Source of the DNA: Myotis daubentonii
Lineage: Eukaryota > Chordata > Mammalia > Chiroptera > Vespertilionidae
DNA: 64,000 nucleotides
NCBI RefSeq assembly: GCF_963259705.1
Contig: NC_081853.1
Span: 1,488,001-1,552,000 of the forward strand
Direction of reading: 5' to 3'
Shown in pieces: positions 10,356 through 21,524 of this stretch; positions within the stretch are counted from its first letter, which is position 1, and each line of letters begins with the position of its first letter. Below the pieces are notes generated by a model. The model saw only the letters and a program-made list of their open reading frames with translations. It was not told where the DNA came from and searched no databases. A program made the position numbers and the translations under genes.

Positions 10356-10529
10356 GGGGATACGGACGGCTCTGGTGGCCTCTCCCGGCTGCAGGCCTCG
10401 TGGCAGTTACAGGCGGTAAAACTACTGGACGCAGCCCCGGGCGGAGCGGAGCAGACTCCTCGCGTGAGGAATAAGGCGGCCCAGGCAGGTCCCAGAGCTA
10501 AGGCGCCGGAGCCCCTTTCGTCCTGCAGG

Positions 10530-11420
10530 CGGCGCGGCGGGCTGCACTGAGCGCCTGCGCTGGGGGTCATGCCCGACGCACGTGATCCGGCCTCACTCTT
10601 GATGGGCGGAGCTTAGGCTCCCCATCTCACGTGATTGGCTAATTCAAAGGGAGGCGTGGACCTTGGCCATTTCAAAATAGCGGACAAGCTGGCGGCGGCC
10701 TGACTGGCCCCCACGCCCCAGCCTGGACCCCAGCGCCACACCCACCGCGGTGCCCCGCCGCCGCCGCTCCCTGCGCGCGCGTCAGGGCCCAAAGGCACTT
10801 CCGGCCGAGCCGATACCCGGCCGACCAGACGGAGGCGGGGCTGCTGGGGCGCAGGGCCACCCCCTGCCCCCTCCTCCCGCTCCTCCGCCGCGGGCAGGCG
10901 GCCGGCTCCGGCTCCGGGAAGACCGGGCTCTCCGTCCCTCCTCCGTCCTTGGCTGCTGGCGCGATTCCCAGGAGGCTCACAGCCCGAGTTTGCGCCCCGA
11001 GTCACCAGCGCTGAGGAGGGAGGGCGCCCCTCTTGCTGGCTGTTCCCCTCGGCGCTGCGCTGCCGGGCCGCACCCGCTGCCCGGCTTCCTCTGGCGGCCG
11101 GGCCCCTGGAGGGAGCGCGGAGGGGGTGCCTCGGGGTAGGATGGGAGCGGAGGGTCAGGGAGGGGGGGTCCAGGGAGACCGGAGTCACACGGGCCTCCCC
11201 GCGCCCGGGTTCGCGCACCAGAGGGCTCCTCGCGGGGAAAGGCATGCCCTGCTCTCTGCGGACCCGCGTGGACATCTGCTGGCAGGTTCCTCCTGGCGCG
11301 GTCCGTGCCGTCCGCCCTGCGAGTGGAGAGAGACGGGGAGTGGACGCTGCGCGCCGGGAAGCCGGCCGCCGGGAAGGGTCGGTCCCGGACCCACAGGCAG
11401 GTGTGTGGTTAAAAAGCAAC
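10530..11420. promoter_or_regulatory. CpG-island promoter with E-boxes, inverted CCAAT and an ETS site
   Basis: Dense CpG sequence contains CACGTG at 10579-10584, the palindrome TCACGTGA at 10627-10634 overlapping an inverted CCAAT box (ATTGG, 10634-10638), and ACTTCCGG at 10797-10804 (ETS/GABP type). There is no TATA box. E-box, CCAAT and ETS sites in a CpG island are typical of broadly expressed, often bidirectional, mammalian promoters. The transcript is not identifiable: open frames downstream on plus (10750-11425) and on minus (10613-11464) have no known domains. Strand and start site cannot be decided from the sequence. Confidence 0.6.
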
Positions 11421-13404
11421 TCTGAGTTGTGCCCCAAGTCCCTGTCCGCAGCAGCACGACACACAGAACAGAGTTTGCAACCAAAGTCTGGAAAAAGTCA
11501 ACGTTGCTGGAGGAAGAAACTACTTGTCAACAGGAAATGGCTGCCGCCTGGGATGGAGGACCAGCGGGTCAGAGCCGCGAGCAGAGCCCTCGGGGCACTT
11601 TCCTGGGATGGCAACGAAGTCCCTGCCCTCCCGCATTGTCAGCACTGCTCAGAGCAAAGGTCAGGGCTGCATTCTGATGTCACCAGTTCAAAGTTCGTGT
11701 TGCCAAGTGCTTCAACAAGCCCATATTCAAAATGGCAAATTTTGGAGTAAGGAGACGTTTATTGAGAATGTGCCCACTTGAGAAGATGGGAACCTTAGAG
11801 GTTCCTCAAACCAATCTTCGGGGAGCCCAGAACTTAGGTATCCCTTATGTCAAGAGAAGGGAGAGTGGGAGCAAGAGGCGACTGACAAGGGCTTCCATGA
11901 CAAAGGGGTCCAGGGAAGAGCCTGAATCTCAACCTCTCTAACTCAGACCCTGCTGATCTGAGTCTGGTCTTGAGGCTCCTACAAATCTCTGATAAACAGT
12001 TATTATTTCATACAAATGTCCCCACTTCTTAGGGAGAGGCACCCCTGGCAAATTGTTCTTCCAAAAACTCAAGCCTCAAGCAGAATTCCTCTAATGAGCA
12101 TATCTATAGCAGAAGCTATAAGCCTGAAGGCCATTGGAGAAAGGCAGGCTAAACTTCAGATGGAGGGAGCCTGCGTTTCACTGGCTACTCGGAGAGCTGG
12201 AGCTCTGCAGGGGCGTGCTGAGCGAGCTCCCTCCTGCAGGGAGCTTTCCAACGAGCTGTGCTCCTCCCTGAGATGGGAAGGAACGGCATCTGGAACGGAG
12301 AAGAGGAGGCATCCAGGGAATTGAAGACACAGACCTGGGGACAAATAGACATTATCACTGGACCCACAGCAAGATCTTACCAGGCCTTCAGGCTCTGTCT
12401 ACCAGCATTGTTTTCTGGCTACTGGCAGACCTTCACTACCTTTGAAAGCCTTTTGACCTTAGTAAAGGTGGGCGATGAATCCCAGAGGAATGGGAGAGTA
12501 GACAAGTTCATGGCTAATGAGTGAGTGATACCTAGGAGAGGCCATACAAGCTCAGAGAGCTAGAGCAGAAAAACAATCCTTATCCTACAACCAGAGAGGA
12601 ATGCTCACCAACACTGAGAAACCAAACAGCCTTCCAAAGACTCAGTAACAAGGACCAGGGTGCGAGTAAAGAGGAGGGGTTGGGGCAAGGATGTTACGAA
12701 AAGATCACATGCCCAATGATGAGCCTGGAGGATTACCACCTGCGTAACTGCTACATTCAACAGTCAGTGGTTTTCTCAAGTACCTATGAGGGCCATTGTG
12801 GGTGCTCTAAGGTGGACAAACTCGGAGAAGGAAGGCAGAATCACTGGCCTCAAGGTTCTAGGTGGGAATGTGCAGGGAGGCCAGCCTAATCTGAATGAAA
12901 GATGAAGCCCAATAGGAAATCCACCAGTTCAAAAGCATACTAACCATTACTATGTGCTGCCCTGAAGATGCGACATAGGCATGGAGGGTGTGGAAGCAGA
13001 TAAATGTTTTAAAATAATAAATATTTAAAATTAGGTTGTCATATCCCAACTTTACCTGGTAAAAAGGCCAAACCCAATGACTAGGTTGTGGGGACAGATG
13101 GATGCTGGACACAGCCTCGAAACAGAAGCACAGCTCAGCTGGGCAAAGACTTCCACAGTAGCCTATGACCTGGGAGACATTTCCTTCCCCCTTTGGACTA
13201 GCACCAAGGACATGCTCCGTGCTTGACAGCTGGGGATGGGCAGCTGCTGAGCCAGGAGAGCGAGAGGACAAGGCCCTGCAGTTTGGCTTTGGTCTGCTTT
13301 TTAATTTCTACAACCTATATATGTACCCACAAACCTCTTCCCTTCTTCACCTGGTCTTGGGAGGTAACCAAAGAGAGGAAGATCCCAAAATAGGAGGTTT
13401 ATGC
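11421..13404. other. No recognisable gene; possibly intronic sequence downstream of the CpG island
   Basis: Unique-looking sequence of ordinary composition. Open frames are short (at most about 170 codons) and lack recognisable domains. I saw no clear repeat family. If the CpG island drives transcription rightwards this would be first-intron sequence, which is inference only. Confidence 0.3.
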
Positions 13405-14660
13405 TCACTGAAACCAAGGAACCTAGACTCACTGCTTCTCAGCTTATCCTCTCTACTCGGAGGGTGGTAACGCCTGTCAGAACGGTTGTCATCAATAAAA
13501 TCAGGAAATGTGTTGGCGAAGATGTGGAGAAAAGGGAACCCTCGTGCACTGTTAGTGGGAATGCAGACTGTGGGGTGCAGCCACAATGGAAAACAGTATG
13601 GAGGTTCCTCAAAAAATTAAAAAGAGAACTGCCACATGACCCCACTCTTGGGCATTTATCCAAGTAAGTCTAAACCATTAATTTGAAAAGATATATGCAT
13701 CCATATGTTCATTGCAGCATTATTTACAATAGCCAAGATATGGAAGCAACCTGACTGTCCATCAACAGATAAAGACGAGGTGGTGCATATATGCAATGGA
13801 ATATTACTTAGACATAAAAAAATTAAATCTTACCATTTGTGACAGCATGAGCCTAGAAGGTATTATGCTAAATAAAATAAGTCACACAGAAAGACAAATA
13901 CCGTATGATTTCACTTATATGTGAAATCTAAAGAACAAAATAAATGAACAAACAAAACAGAAAGAGACTCATAGATACAGAGAACATATTGACAGTTGCC
14001 AGATGGAATAGGGATGGGAGGGCGAGGGGTGTGTGTGAAAAAGGTGAAGGGATTAAGAAGTACAAATTGATAGCTACAAAAATAGTCATGGGACATAAAG
14101 TACAGCATAGGGAATATAATCCTACATAATAAAAGCCTAATATGCAAATTGTTCAACTGGGAGTTTGACCATTCACTATGACTTGTGCTGACCACCAGGG
14201 AGCGGTGTGGAACATGGCGGGTGTCAGTGACGTGGCGCTGGCAGCAGGTGGCAGTGGAGGTGCTGCTCGTCCCAACGGGCCCTGACAAGAGTGGGACCAC
14301 AGCAGGGTGGTGGAACAGGTGAGTGGTGGCACCAGGCCAAGGTGGAGTAGGTGAGGGGGCTGCACTAGGCCATGGCGGGGTGCCAGGTGGGGCTGCGAGG
14401 CTAGGGGCTTGAGCTGGGGCCCAATCCCCGCAGGCCACCTCGAGGGACCCCACCCACGCATGAATTTGTGCACCAGGCCTCTAGTCAATAATATTGTAAT
14501 AATTATATATGGTGCCAGTAGGTACTAGACTTCTCAGGGTGATCATTTCATAAAGTATATAAATGTCTAACCAATACACTCTACACCAGAAACTAATATA
14601 ATATTGTATGTCAACTGTACTTGAAAAATAAATTTATGAAATTAAGTCTGTTTTTAAAAA
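13405..14660 (+). mobile_element. Old L1 fragment: ORF2 C-terminal end plus 3' UTR, split by a Helitron
   Basis: 13440-13900 encodes, with frameshifts, the L1 ORF2 C-terminal region (E-K-R-E-P-S, W-K-T-V-W-R-F-L-K-K-L-K and Y-D-F-T-Y-type motifs). The typical old mammalian L1 3' UTR follows (GTCAATAATATTGTAAT, then a stretch ending in CAACTGTACTTGAAAAATAAA at about 14612-14632). The HeliBat at 14120-14484 interrupts it. The copy is truncated at the 5' end and non-coding. Confidence 0.85.
14120..14484 (+). mobile_element. HeliBat-type Helitron, non-autonomous, 365 bp
   Basis: It begins TCCTACATAATAAAAGCC and ends with a hairpin region (GCATGAATTTGTGC) followed by CTAG. It sits between A (14119) and T (14485), as expected for Helitrons, with no target duplication. 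The L1 3' UTR reads on continuously across it. No Rep/helicase is encoded. Confidence 0.9.
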
Positions 14661-15663
14661 AGGGAGATTGTGACCCACCTTGCAGGCCCACCCAAGCTTT
14701 TTCCAGTGAGTTTTCCACATAAACAGCCAGTCTTGGCCCTGGCTTCACACTTTCCTAAAATCTCTCAAATAAGCAGCATCTGGCCTTGGCCTGCCCCATA
14801 CCTCTCAGTAAGTGGCCCCAGACCTAGCACTAGTGGCAGCTGGCCTTGGTTTGCAGCATGGCCTTACCTGGGCACCTCCAAGTCCAGCACAAGTAGCAGC
14901 CATCTGCAAATGGCTCTGTAGCTCATGCCAGTAGCCCTGGGCACAGCACAGTCAGTGGCTGACGTAGGCCTGTACCTCCCAGGATGCCCACCTGTGCACA
15001 GCTTCAGGCCACATCCAGGCACCACCAATCACCTCCACAAGGGTCACAATCAAGCAGAAGACTCAGCAGACACCAGAGCTCTGCTAAAGAAAGTCCTACT
15101 TTGTGGGGTGGGCCCTCCACAGTGGTCACAGCCAGTCCTTGCAAGTGATTGGCCTTGGGGTAAATCCCTCCCATTGAGATGACAAAAGCAATCAAGGCTC
15201 AACTACAACAGGAGGGTGTACAGGACATATACAGGGAGGCTGGTGGTGAGGGGCACACCTGAAGTATATCACTTGGGTGAACGAGGAGGCTGTGCCACTG
15301 AACCCTACAGGACACCTACTACGTAAGGCCTTTCTTTCAAGCCCAGGAGATGTAGCAGCTCTACCTCATACATAGAAACAAACAGGTTGGTGGCCAAAAT
15401 GAGGAGACAAAGAACCATGCCCCAAATGAAAGAACAGAACAAAACTCCAGAAAAAGAACTAAGCAAAATGGAGACAAGCACTCTACCAGATGCAGAGTTC
15501 AAAACACTGGTTATACGGATGCTCAGAAACAGGACATTTTGATGATTGCCAGATAGGAGCATTGGACAGAGAGGTGACAAAAGTGAAGGGATGAAGCAGT
15601 ACAAAATGGTAGTTACAGAATAGTCACGGAGATGTAGGCTACCATGGAGAAAATAGTCACTAA

Positions 15664-16101
15664 TCCTATCTAATAAAGAGGGAATATGCTAATTGATCCT
15701 CATGCTGTCACAAAGATGGCGACACCCACAGCCAATAACGAGGAGATATGCTAATCGACTGCCCCGCCCTCAAAGATGGCAGTGCCCACAGCCACAAGAT
15801 GGTGCCACCCAGTCCCCTTAGCCCCGCCGGGTGGCAGGTGTGCAGCAAGGCCGGGTCGCTCCACACACCTGCCTCCAGAGTCCCCCAGTCCCCTCAGCCC
15901 CCCAGGGCTGACCTGAGGCATAGGCAAGCCTCGGATGTCGGCTGCCCAGCCGTGGCAGCAGCAGAGGTGTGATGGGGCATCACCTTTCCCTGATCACCGG
16001 GTTGCCTTCCTCCCCTGAGGGCTCCTGGACTGTGAGAAGGGGCAGGCTGGGCTGAGGGACCCCCCCTCCAGTACATGAATTTTCATGCACCGGACCTCTA
16101 G
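15664..16101 (+). mobile_element. HeliBat-type Helitron (first of three in tandem)
   Basis: Starts TCCTATCTAATAAAGAGG after A (15663) and ends ATGAATTTTCATGCACCGG then CTAG at 16098-16101. The 3' hairpin is intact with one bulge. Internal sequence is GC-rich and shows no protein. It abuts the next copy with no host base between them. Confidence 0.9.
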
Positions 16102-17004
16102 TCCTATCTAATAAAAGAGAAAAATGGTAATTGGCGTACGACGATACCCTTTTCATTGGCTAATCAGGGCTATATGCAAATTAACTGCCAACTAAGATTG
16201 GCAGTTAACTGCCAACTAAGATTGGCAGTTAACTGCCAACAAGATAGCGGTTAATTTGCATATGTAGGCACAATGCAGGGAGGCGAAAGGGAAAGCAGGA
16301 AGAAGCCCCCTGCCACTGACAGTGATTGGAAACCCAGGGGGGAGCTAAGAGCTGGGGGGCAGGGCAAAGGTGGCCCTGGGGCCGCCTTTGCCCTGCCCCC
16401 CAGCCATGATCGGAGAATCAGGTGCCTTTTCCGCCCTGGCCAGTGATAGCAGGAAGTAGGGGTGGAGCCAGCGATGGGAGCTGGACACGGTCGAAGCTGG
16501 CAGTCCCGGAAGCTAGGGGTCCCTTGCCTGGGCCTAAAGCGAAGCCCACGATCGCGGGGCCGCTGCAGCTGCGGGTCCCCGCTGCCCGGGCCGGACGCCT
16601 AGGCCAGAGGGGTTAGGCCTGGGCAGGGGCGGAGCCTGCAACCGCGGGGAGCTGGGGGTCCCCTGCCCAGGCCTGACACCTCTGCCAGAGGCCTCAGGCC
16701 TGGTCAAGGGGCCGATCCGGTGATTGGTGATCGGAGGGTAATGAGGTCAACTCCTCTGGCCGAGGCATCAGGCCTGGGTGGGGGGCGGAGCCGGGGATTG
16801 GGGGGATATGATGGTCCCCTTGCCCAGGCCTGAAGCCTGGGTCAGAGGCGTCAGGCCTGGGCAAGGGGCCGATCCTGCGATTGGAGGGTGATGGGGGTCA
16901 ACGCCTGAGGGCTCCCAGTATGTGAGAGGGGGCAGGCTGGGCTGAGGGACACTCCCCCCACACACACACACCCAGTGCACAAATTTCGTGCACCAGGCCC
17001 CTAG
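16102..17004 (+). mobile_element. HeliBat-type Helitron (second of three in tandem)
   Basis: Starts TCCTATCTAATAAAAGAG immediately after the CTAG of the previous copy and ends CTAG at 17001-17004, preceded by the CAC(A)AATTTCGTG hairpin. A GGCAGTTAACTGCCAA palindrome repeats at about 16180-16240. An internal CCAGGCCTGA...GGCCTCAGGCCTGG unit is repeated. It is a sister of the copy at 20490-21474. Confidence 0.92.
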
Positions 17005-17463
17005 TCCTATATAATAAAAGCCTAGGTGGCATCACACCCTCACGCAATGCCTTTGTGTGATGCCTGTGCGTGACATCATCACAAGATGGCTGCCACAGAT
17101 GGCCACCCTCACATTGTCACAAGATGGCTGCCAGGGGAGGGCAGTTGGGGGCGATTGGGCCTGCAGGTGAGGGCAGTTGGGGGCGATTGGGCCTGCAGGG
17201 GAGGGCAGTTGTGGGTGATCAGGCTGGCAGGGGAGTAGTTAGGGGCAATCAGGCTGGCAGGCAGAAGTGGTTAGGGGCAATCAGGCAGGCAGGCAGGTGA
17301 GCGGTTAAGAGCCAGCAGTCCCAGGTTGTGAAAGGGATGTCCCACTAAACCGGCAGTCAGACATCTCCCAAGGGATCCCAGATTGGAGAGGGTGCAGGCC
17401 GGGCTGAGGGACACCTCCTCTCTTTACCTCCCCCAACACGAATTTCATGCACTGGGCCTCTAG
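17005..17463 (+). mobile_element. HeliBat-type Helitron (third of three in tandem)
   Basis: Starts TCCTATATAATAAAAGCC directly after CTAG and ends CACGAATTTCATGCACTGG then CTAG at 17460-17463, followed by host T (17464). It contains an internal tandem of GAGGGCAGTTGGGGGCGATT-like units at about 17140-17290. Confidence 0.92.
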
Positions 17464-17639
17464 TATTGTGATAAGTAGAGATTTATTGGGATGATCACTG
17501 AGTAAGTTATGTAATGTGTAATCACTGGGGTGTACACCTGAAAATAGTATAATATGTCAATTTTAATTGAAAAATAAAACATTAAAGTGAAACAAAATAA
17601 GTGAAAAGGAAGGTGGTGAGAAGATGAATAGCATGAGCA

Positions 17640-17765
17640 CTGCCTGAAAGTGTGTTAGAAATACAGATTCTCAGGTCCTGCCTCAGACTTGCTGAATCAG
17701 AAGCTGCATTTTAACAGCACCCATACATGACCTGGGTGCAGACTGAAGCCTGATGTGCTGGTGTA
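17640..17765. repeat. Old hAT-Charlie MITE fragment (MER20/MER5-like)
   Basis: AAATACAGATTCTCAGGTCC followed by CTGAATCAGAAGCTGCATTTTAACA-like sequence is typical of the MER20-type MITEs. Ends are not visible. Confidence 0.5.
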
Positions 17766-17789
17766 GAGATCGGGCCTCCTCTTAGAAAA

Positions 17790-17935
17790 GATTAGTGCTG
17801 CATTCCTGTGGACAGCCATGTAGTCTCTCTGAGCCTCAGTTTTCACATCTATAAAATAAGCATCAAAGAATAGCATCGACCCAACAGGTTGTTTTCAGAG
17901 TGAAATAACATGATCCACATGCAGCTGATCCCATT
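17790..17935 (+). repeat. MIR SINE fragment
   Basis: CTGAGCCTCAGTTTTCACAT with a following TATAAAATAAGC and GGTTGTTTTCAGAGTGAAATAA matches the MIR core and 3' part. Confidence 0.75.
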
Positions 17936-18929
17936 GTAATTAGCTAGCTATCAGTGACAGGAAAGGAGCAAAGGAAGGCCAGCCATTATAGGCACGCTCC
18001 CTGAAAAGCATTGGGGGAGGGGTGACACAGGGGAGATGCTTTTTGTCAGTCACACCCGTGGACAGAGCTAGTTGGTCAGGATGGGTGTGGCCCCAGCAGG
18101 TGCACAGGGACTTGGGATGTATAACCCTGAACACAGACATTTACTGTCTTGGTTCCTCTTGGCTCATGGTTCACGCTTGGCTTCTTGGCAATCTCCTGTG
18201 TGGCCTCGCCACGTGGACCCCACACGATGCACTAATGGCCTGCAGCCAGCCTGATGCGTACTGGCCGGCTCCACCATGGACAGGAACGTCTGGACACTGG
18301 CGCTGCTTCCAGCTTTACTGAGCCCCCAGCTACACTTCTGTGACTGGACTAAGGGAAATGGGACTTTTGAAACCCAGGGATTTAATTCTATGGAAGTAAA
18401 AATCATTCCTTCTCCAAGGTGAGTCCCAGAAAATTCTTTTTCTCAGGATATTGTAAGGAGCCCACCCCCAGCAGCACCCAGTGGGAAAGAGAACCCCCAC
18501 TTCATCCACTATCACAGCGTATAGCACAGGGTCCCCAGATTGAGTGCTTCAAGTAGCCTCATTATTAACCACGTCATTACCTTTTGGCCACGTGATCTTG
18601 GGCCAGTCACATGATCTTTTTCTAGGGTCCAGCTAAGGGCACTATTCACGGAACCTTTGCATCACGTTCCTACTTCATCATAACCCACTTTTCTTGGCTT
18701 AAAGATGGTTGTGCAGGTTGCATGAGACGCTTCTTTCGATAAACCTTTGAGATAGAAAGAAAAGAGTCTGCCAGTTTCTAGTGAAACTCTGCTCTCACCT
18801 CCACCCGAGGAGACCCCTGTGCAGGAACTGCCTGTGAAGCCACAGCCGAGGGCCGCAGAGCTGGGAGCACACGCTTCTGAATTCTCTGTCCAGGAACTCG
18901 CCGCCAGCATAACGACAACAGCCTTGTGC
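17936..18929. other. No recognisable gene
   Basis: Unique-looking sequence with short open frames only. A patch at 18555-18620 (GATCTTGGGCCAGTCACATGATC) may be a MIR remnant. Confidence 0.3.
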
Positions 18930-19070
18930 TTTGACACCTACTTGGTGCCAGACACCAGACTCAAAGGCGGATCAAAGGAAGTATCTCATTCAACCTGCAC
19001 AGCCATCTCCCCACTTCTAAGGCAAGGAACACAGCTCTCGGTTAACTAACGTGCCCCAGGCAGCGGCCCT
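18930..19070 (+). repeat. MIR SINE fragment
   Basis: TACTTGGTGCCAGACACCAG, then GTATCTCATTCAACCTGCAC and GTTAACTAACGTGCCCCAGG follow the MIR consensus order. Confidence 0.65.
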
Positions 19071-20269
19071 GAGAGGCCAGCAGGGGCTGGCGCAGTCCGA
19101 CTTGTCTCCGTGTTCCCAGGAGCCCTTCCCTTCTGCTCCATAGCCCTCAAGAAAGCTCCCTGCTCCAGAGACAGGCACGAGTGGCTGCTCCTGGGTATCG
19201 AATGTCTGTTTCTGGGCCTGGTGGTAATACAGGGCATTCATTTTATTATTGTTCTTTAAACTGTACAAATACGTTTTCACACACACATCTGTATACATCA
19301 AATATTGTGTAACCAGAACTTAAAAACAAATAGAAAGTAATAATAAAAGGGGAGTTTTGTAGGTGTTTGACTTGAACCCCGGAGTGGTCTCAGGGCAGGA
19401 AGCAGGGAGCCTGGACTTGACATAAGAGCAGGGAAGCCCCTGGGTTTAACCAGGGAGCCCACGGTCAGCACCTTGACTCCGGACCAGCAAGCTTGTACCC
19501 AGCGGGGCCTGAGGGGCCAGGGAGAGTGGGGCCTAACATGTAGAAATGTTCCTGAAACGAGGCCATAAAGAAAATATTTGTCTTGTTTCACACGTCCCCG
19601 GCTAGGACAGGTGAGTTAGCTTACCCTCTTTCCCTGGTCCCCGGCCTCAGAGGGCACTATGGTGATAGCGGCAGCGGCAGTTATGACCGTGGGAATGCGG
19701 AAACCACCAGAAATCCAACAGTCGGGACGAAGTTAATGTCTCGCGCCTTCATGTGAGAGACGGCCCCTGAGCCATTAGAACCCAGGACCTGGAGGCCTGA
19801 CAAGGGCGTTAACCACAGCTGTGCCCTCCGTGAGCGCACTCCCTGTGCTGGGCACAGGCACCCATTCTGGCGCCCGTTCTCACTGCGTCCGGCTCTGCAG
19901 ATGGGAGCCGGGAGCTAGGGAGGCGGCGTTGGGCCAGCATCCCGTAGCTGTTGATGAGATCTGATATCCTAGAAGCAGCTTACAGCGCGGGGCGGGGGTG
20001 AGATGGGGCGGGGGGGTGAGGTGGGGGAATATAATTTCAGTTTTTACACAGAGGCCAACAATGGGGCACTGGTGGTATAAATCACTTCATATGTGAGCCC
20101 AACTGATGGACAGCCAGCTCTTCAGCTGTGGCAAACCGTGCTGCACATTTCTAGCCTGTTGACATGGAGAGAGCTCATGACATATTAATTTATTTTAAAA
20201 AGAAGACAAGACAGTATTTGCAATATGATTCCATTTTATAAATTGTGTGTTTGTATATGTGTGTAAAAT
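19071..20269. other. No recognisable gene
   Basis: Unassigned sequence with some AT-rich old-repeat character at 19230-19350 and 20150-20260. Open frames are short and show no known domain. Confidence 0.3.
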
Positions 20270-20410
20270 CAGTGATTTTAAACTAAGAGTGATTCTGCCC
20301 CTCGGGGACATGTTTGGTTGTCGCCAATGTGGAAGCTGGGTGCTGCCCAACACTGCAGGGCACAGGCCAGCACCACAGCAAGAATCATTCCACCCAAAAC
20401 GTCAGTAGTT
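20270..20410 (+). repeat. MER5A-like hAT MITE fragment
   Basis: GATTCTGCCCCTCGGGGACA, TTTGGTTGTCGCCA and AATCATTCCACCCAAAACGT follow MER5A order. It is an old, 5'-incomplete copy. Confidence 0.65.
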
Positions 20411-20412
20411 AC

Positions 20413-20492
<80 letters not shown>

Positions 20493-21473
20493 TATCTAAT
20501 AAAAGAGAAAAATGGTAATTGGCGTACGACGATACCCTTTTCATTGGCTAATCAGGGCTATATGCAAATTAACTGCCAACTATGATTGACAGTTAACTGC
20601 CAACTAAGATTGGCAGTTAACTGCCAACAAGATGGCGGTTAATTTGCATATGTAGGCACAATGCAGGGAGGCGAAAGGGAAAGCAGGAAGAAGCCCCCTG
20701 CCACTGACAGTGATCGGAAACCCAGGGGGGAGCTAAGAGCTGGGGGGCAGGGCAAAGGTGGCCCTGGGGCCGCCTTTGCCCTGCCCCCCAGCCATGATCG
20801 GAGAATCAGGCGCCTTTGCCGCCCTGGCCAGTGATAGCAGGAAGTAGGGGTGGAGCCAGCGATGGGAGCTGGACACGGTCGAAGCTGGCAGTCCCGGAAG
20901 CTAGGGGTCCCTTGCCTGGGCCTAAAGCGGAGCCCACGATCGCGGGGCCGCTGCAGCTGCGGGTCCCCGCTGCCCGGGCCGGACACCTAGGCCAGAGGCC
21001 TCAGGCCTGGTCAAGGGGCCGATCCGGTGATTGGTGATCGGAGGGTGATGAGGGTCAACTCCTCTGGCCGAGGCATCAGGCCTGGGTGGGGGGCGGAGCC
21101 GGGGATTGGGGGGATATGATGGTCCCCTTGCCCAGGCCTGAAGCCTGGGTCAGAGGTGTCAGGCTTGGGCGGGGGGTGGAGCAAGCGATCAGAGGGAGAT
21201 GGGGGTCCCCTGCCCAGGCATGATTCCTGGGCCAGAGGCCTCAGGCCTGGGCGGGGGCCAGAGCCAGTGATCAGGGGGATATGGGGGTCCCCTGTCCAAG
21301 CCTGACACCTCTGTCAGAGGCGTCAGGCCTGGGCAAGGGGCCGATCCTGCGATTGGAGGGTGATGGGGGTCAACGCCTGAGGGCTCCCAGTATGTGAGAG
21401 GGGGCAGGCTGGGCTGAGGGACACTCCCCCCCCACACACACACAGTGCACGAATTTCGTGCACCGGGCCCCTA

Positions 21474-21522
<49 letters not shown>
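20411..21522. repeat. (AT)n microsatellite interrupted by a Helitron
   Basis: AT/AC dinucleotides run from 20411 to 20489 and continue at 21475-21522. The 985-bp Helitron sits between. Dinucleotide frames give meaningless Ile/Tyr-repeat ORFs. Confidence 0.95.
20490..21474 (+). mobile_element. HeliBat-type Helitron, 985 bp, inside (AT)n
   Basis: Starts TCCTATCTAATAAAAGAG after A (20489) and ends with a near-perfect hairpin GTGCACGAATTTCGTGCAC (21446-21464), then CTAG at 21471-21474 and host T. The first 500 bp are nearly identical to 16102-16600. The two copies differ mainly in the number and arrangement of internal CCAGGCCTGA...GGCCTGGGC repeat units. Confidence 0.95.

Positions 21523-21524
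<2 letters not shown>

Larger units (their letters stand above)
14665..17590 (+). mobile_element. Old L1/HAL1-type element: 5' UTR, start of ORF1, then 3' UTR, with a Helitron cluster
   Basis: 14690-15390 matches my memory of an L1/HAL1 5' UTR (TACAACAGGAGGGTG..., ATGTAGCAGCTCTACC at 15350-15365). 15396-15530 is the start of an ORF1 (M-R-R-Q-R then E-K-E-L-S-K-M). At about 15535 it jumps straight to L1 3' UTR sequence (GATTGCCAGATAGGAGCA...), which resumes at 17464 after the Helitrons and ends near an AATAAAAC at about 17573. Most of ORF1 and all of ORF2 are missing, so it is either an internally deleted L1 or an old HAL1. Confidence 0.7.

Noticed and set aside
9224..10570. Open frames of 184-469 codons across the VNTR on both strands
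   Set aside because: They exist in almost every frame because the unit lacks stop codons. The peptides are pure unit repeats (for example W-P-L-H-S-H-G-G) with no domain.
20278..20544. Ile/Tyr-rich open frames
   Set aside because: Translation of (AT)n.
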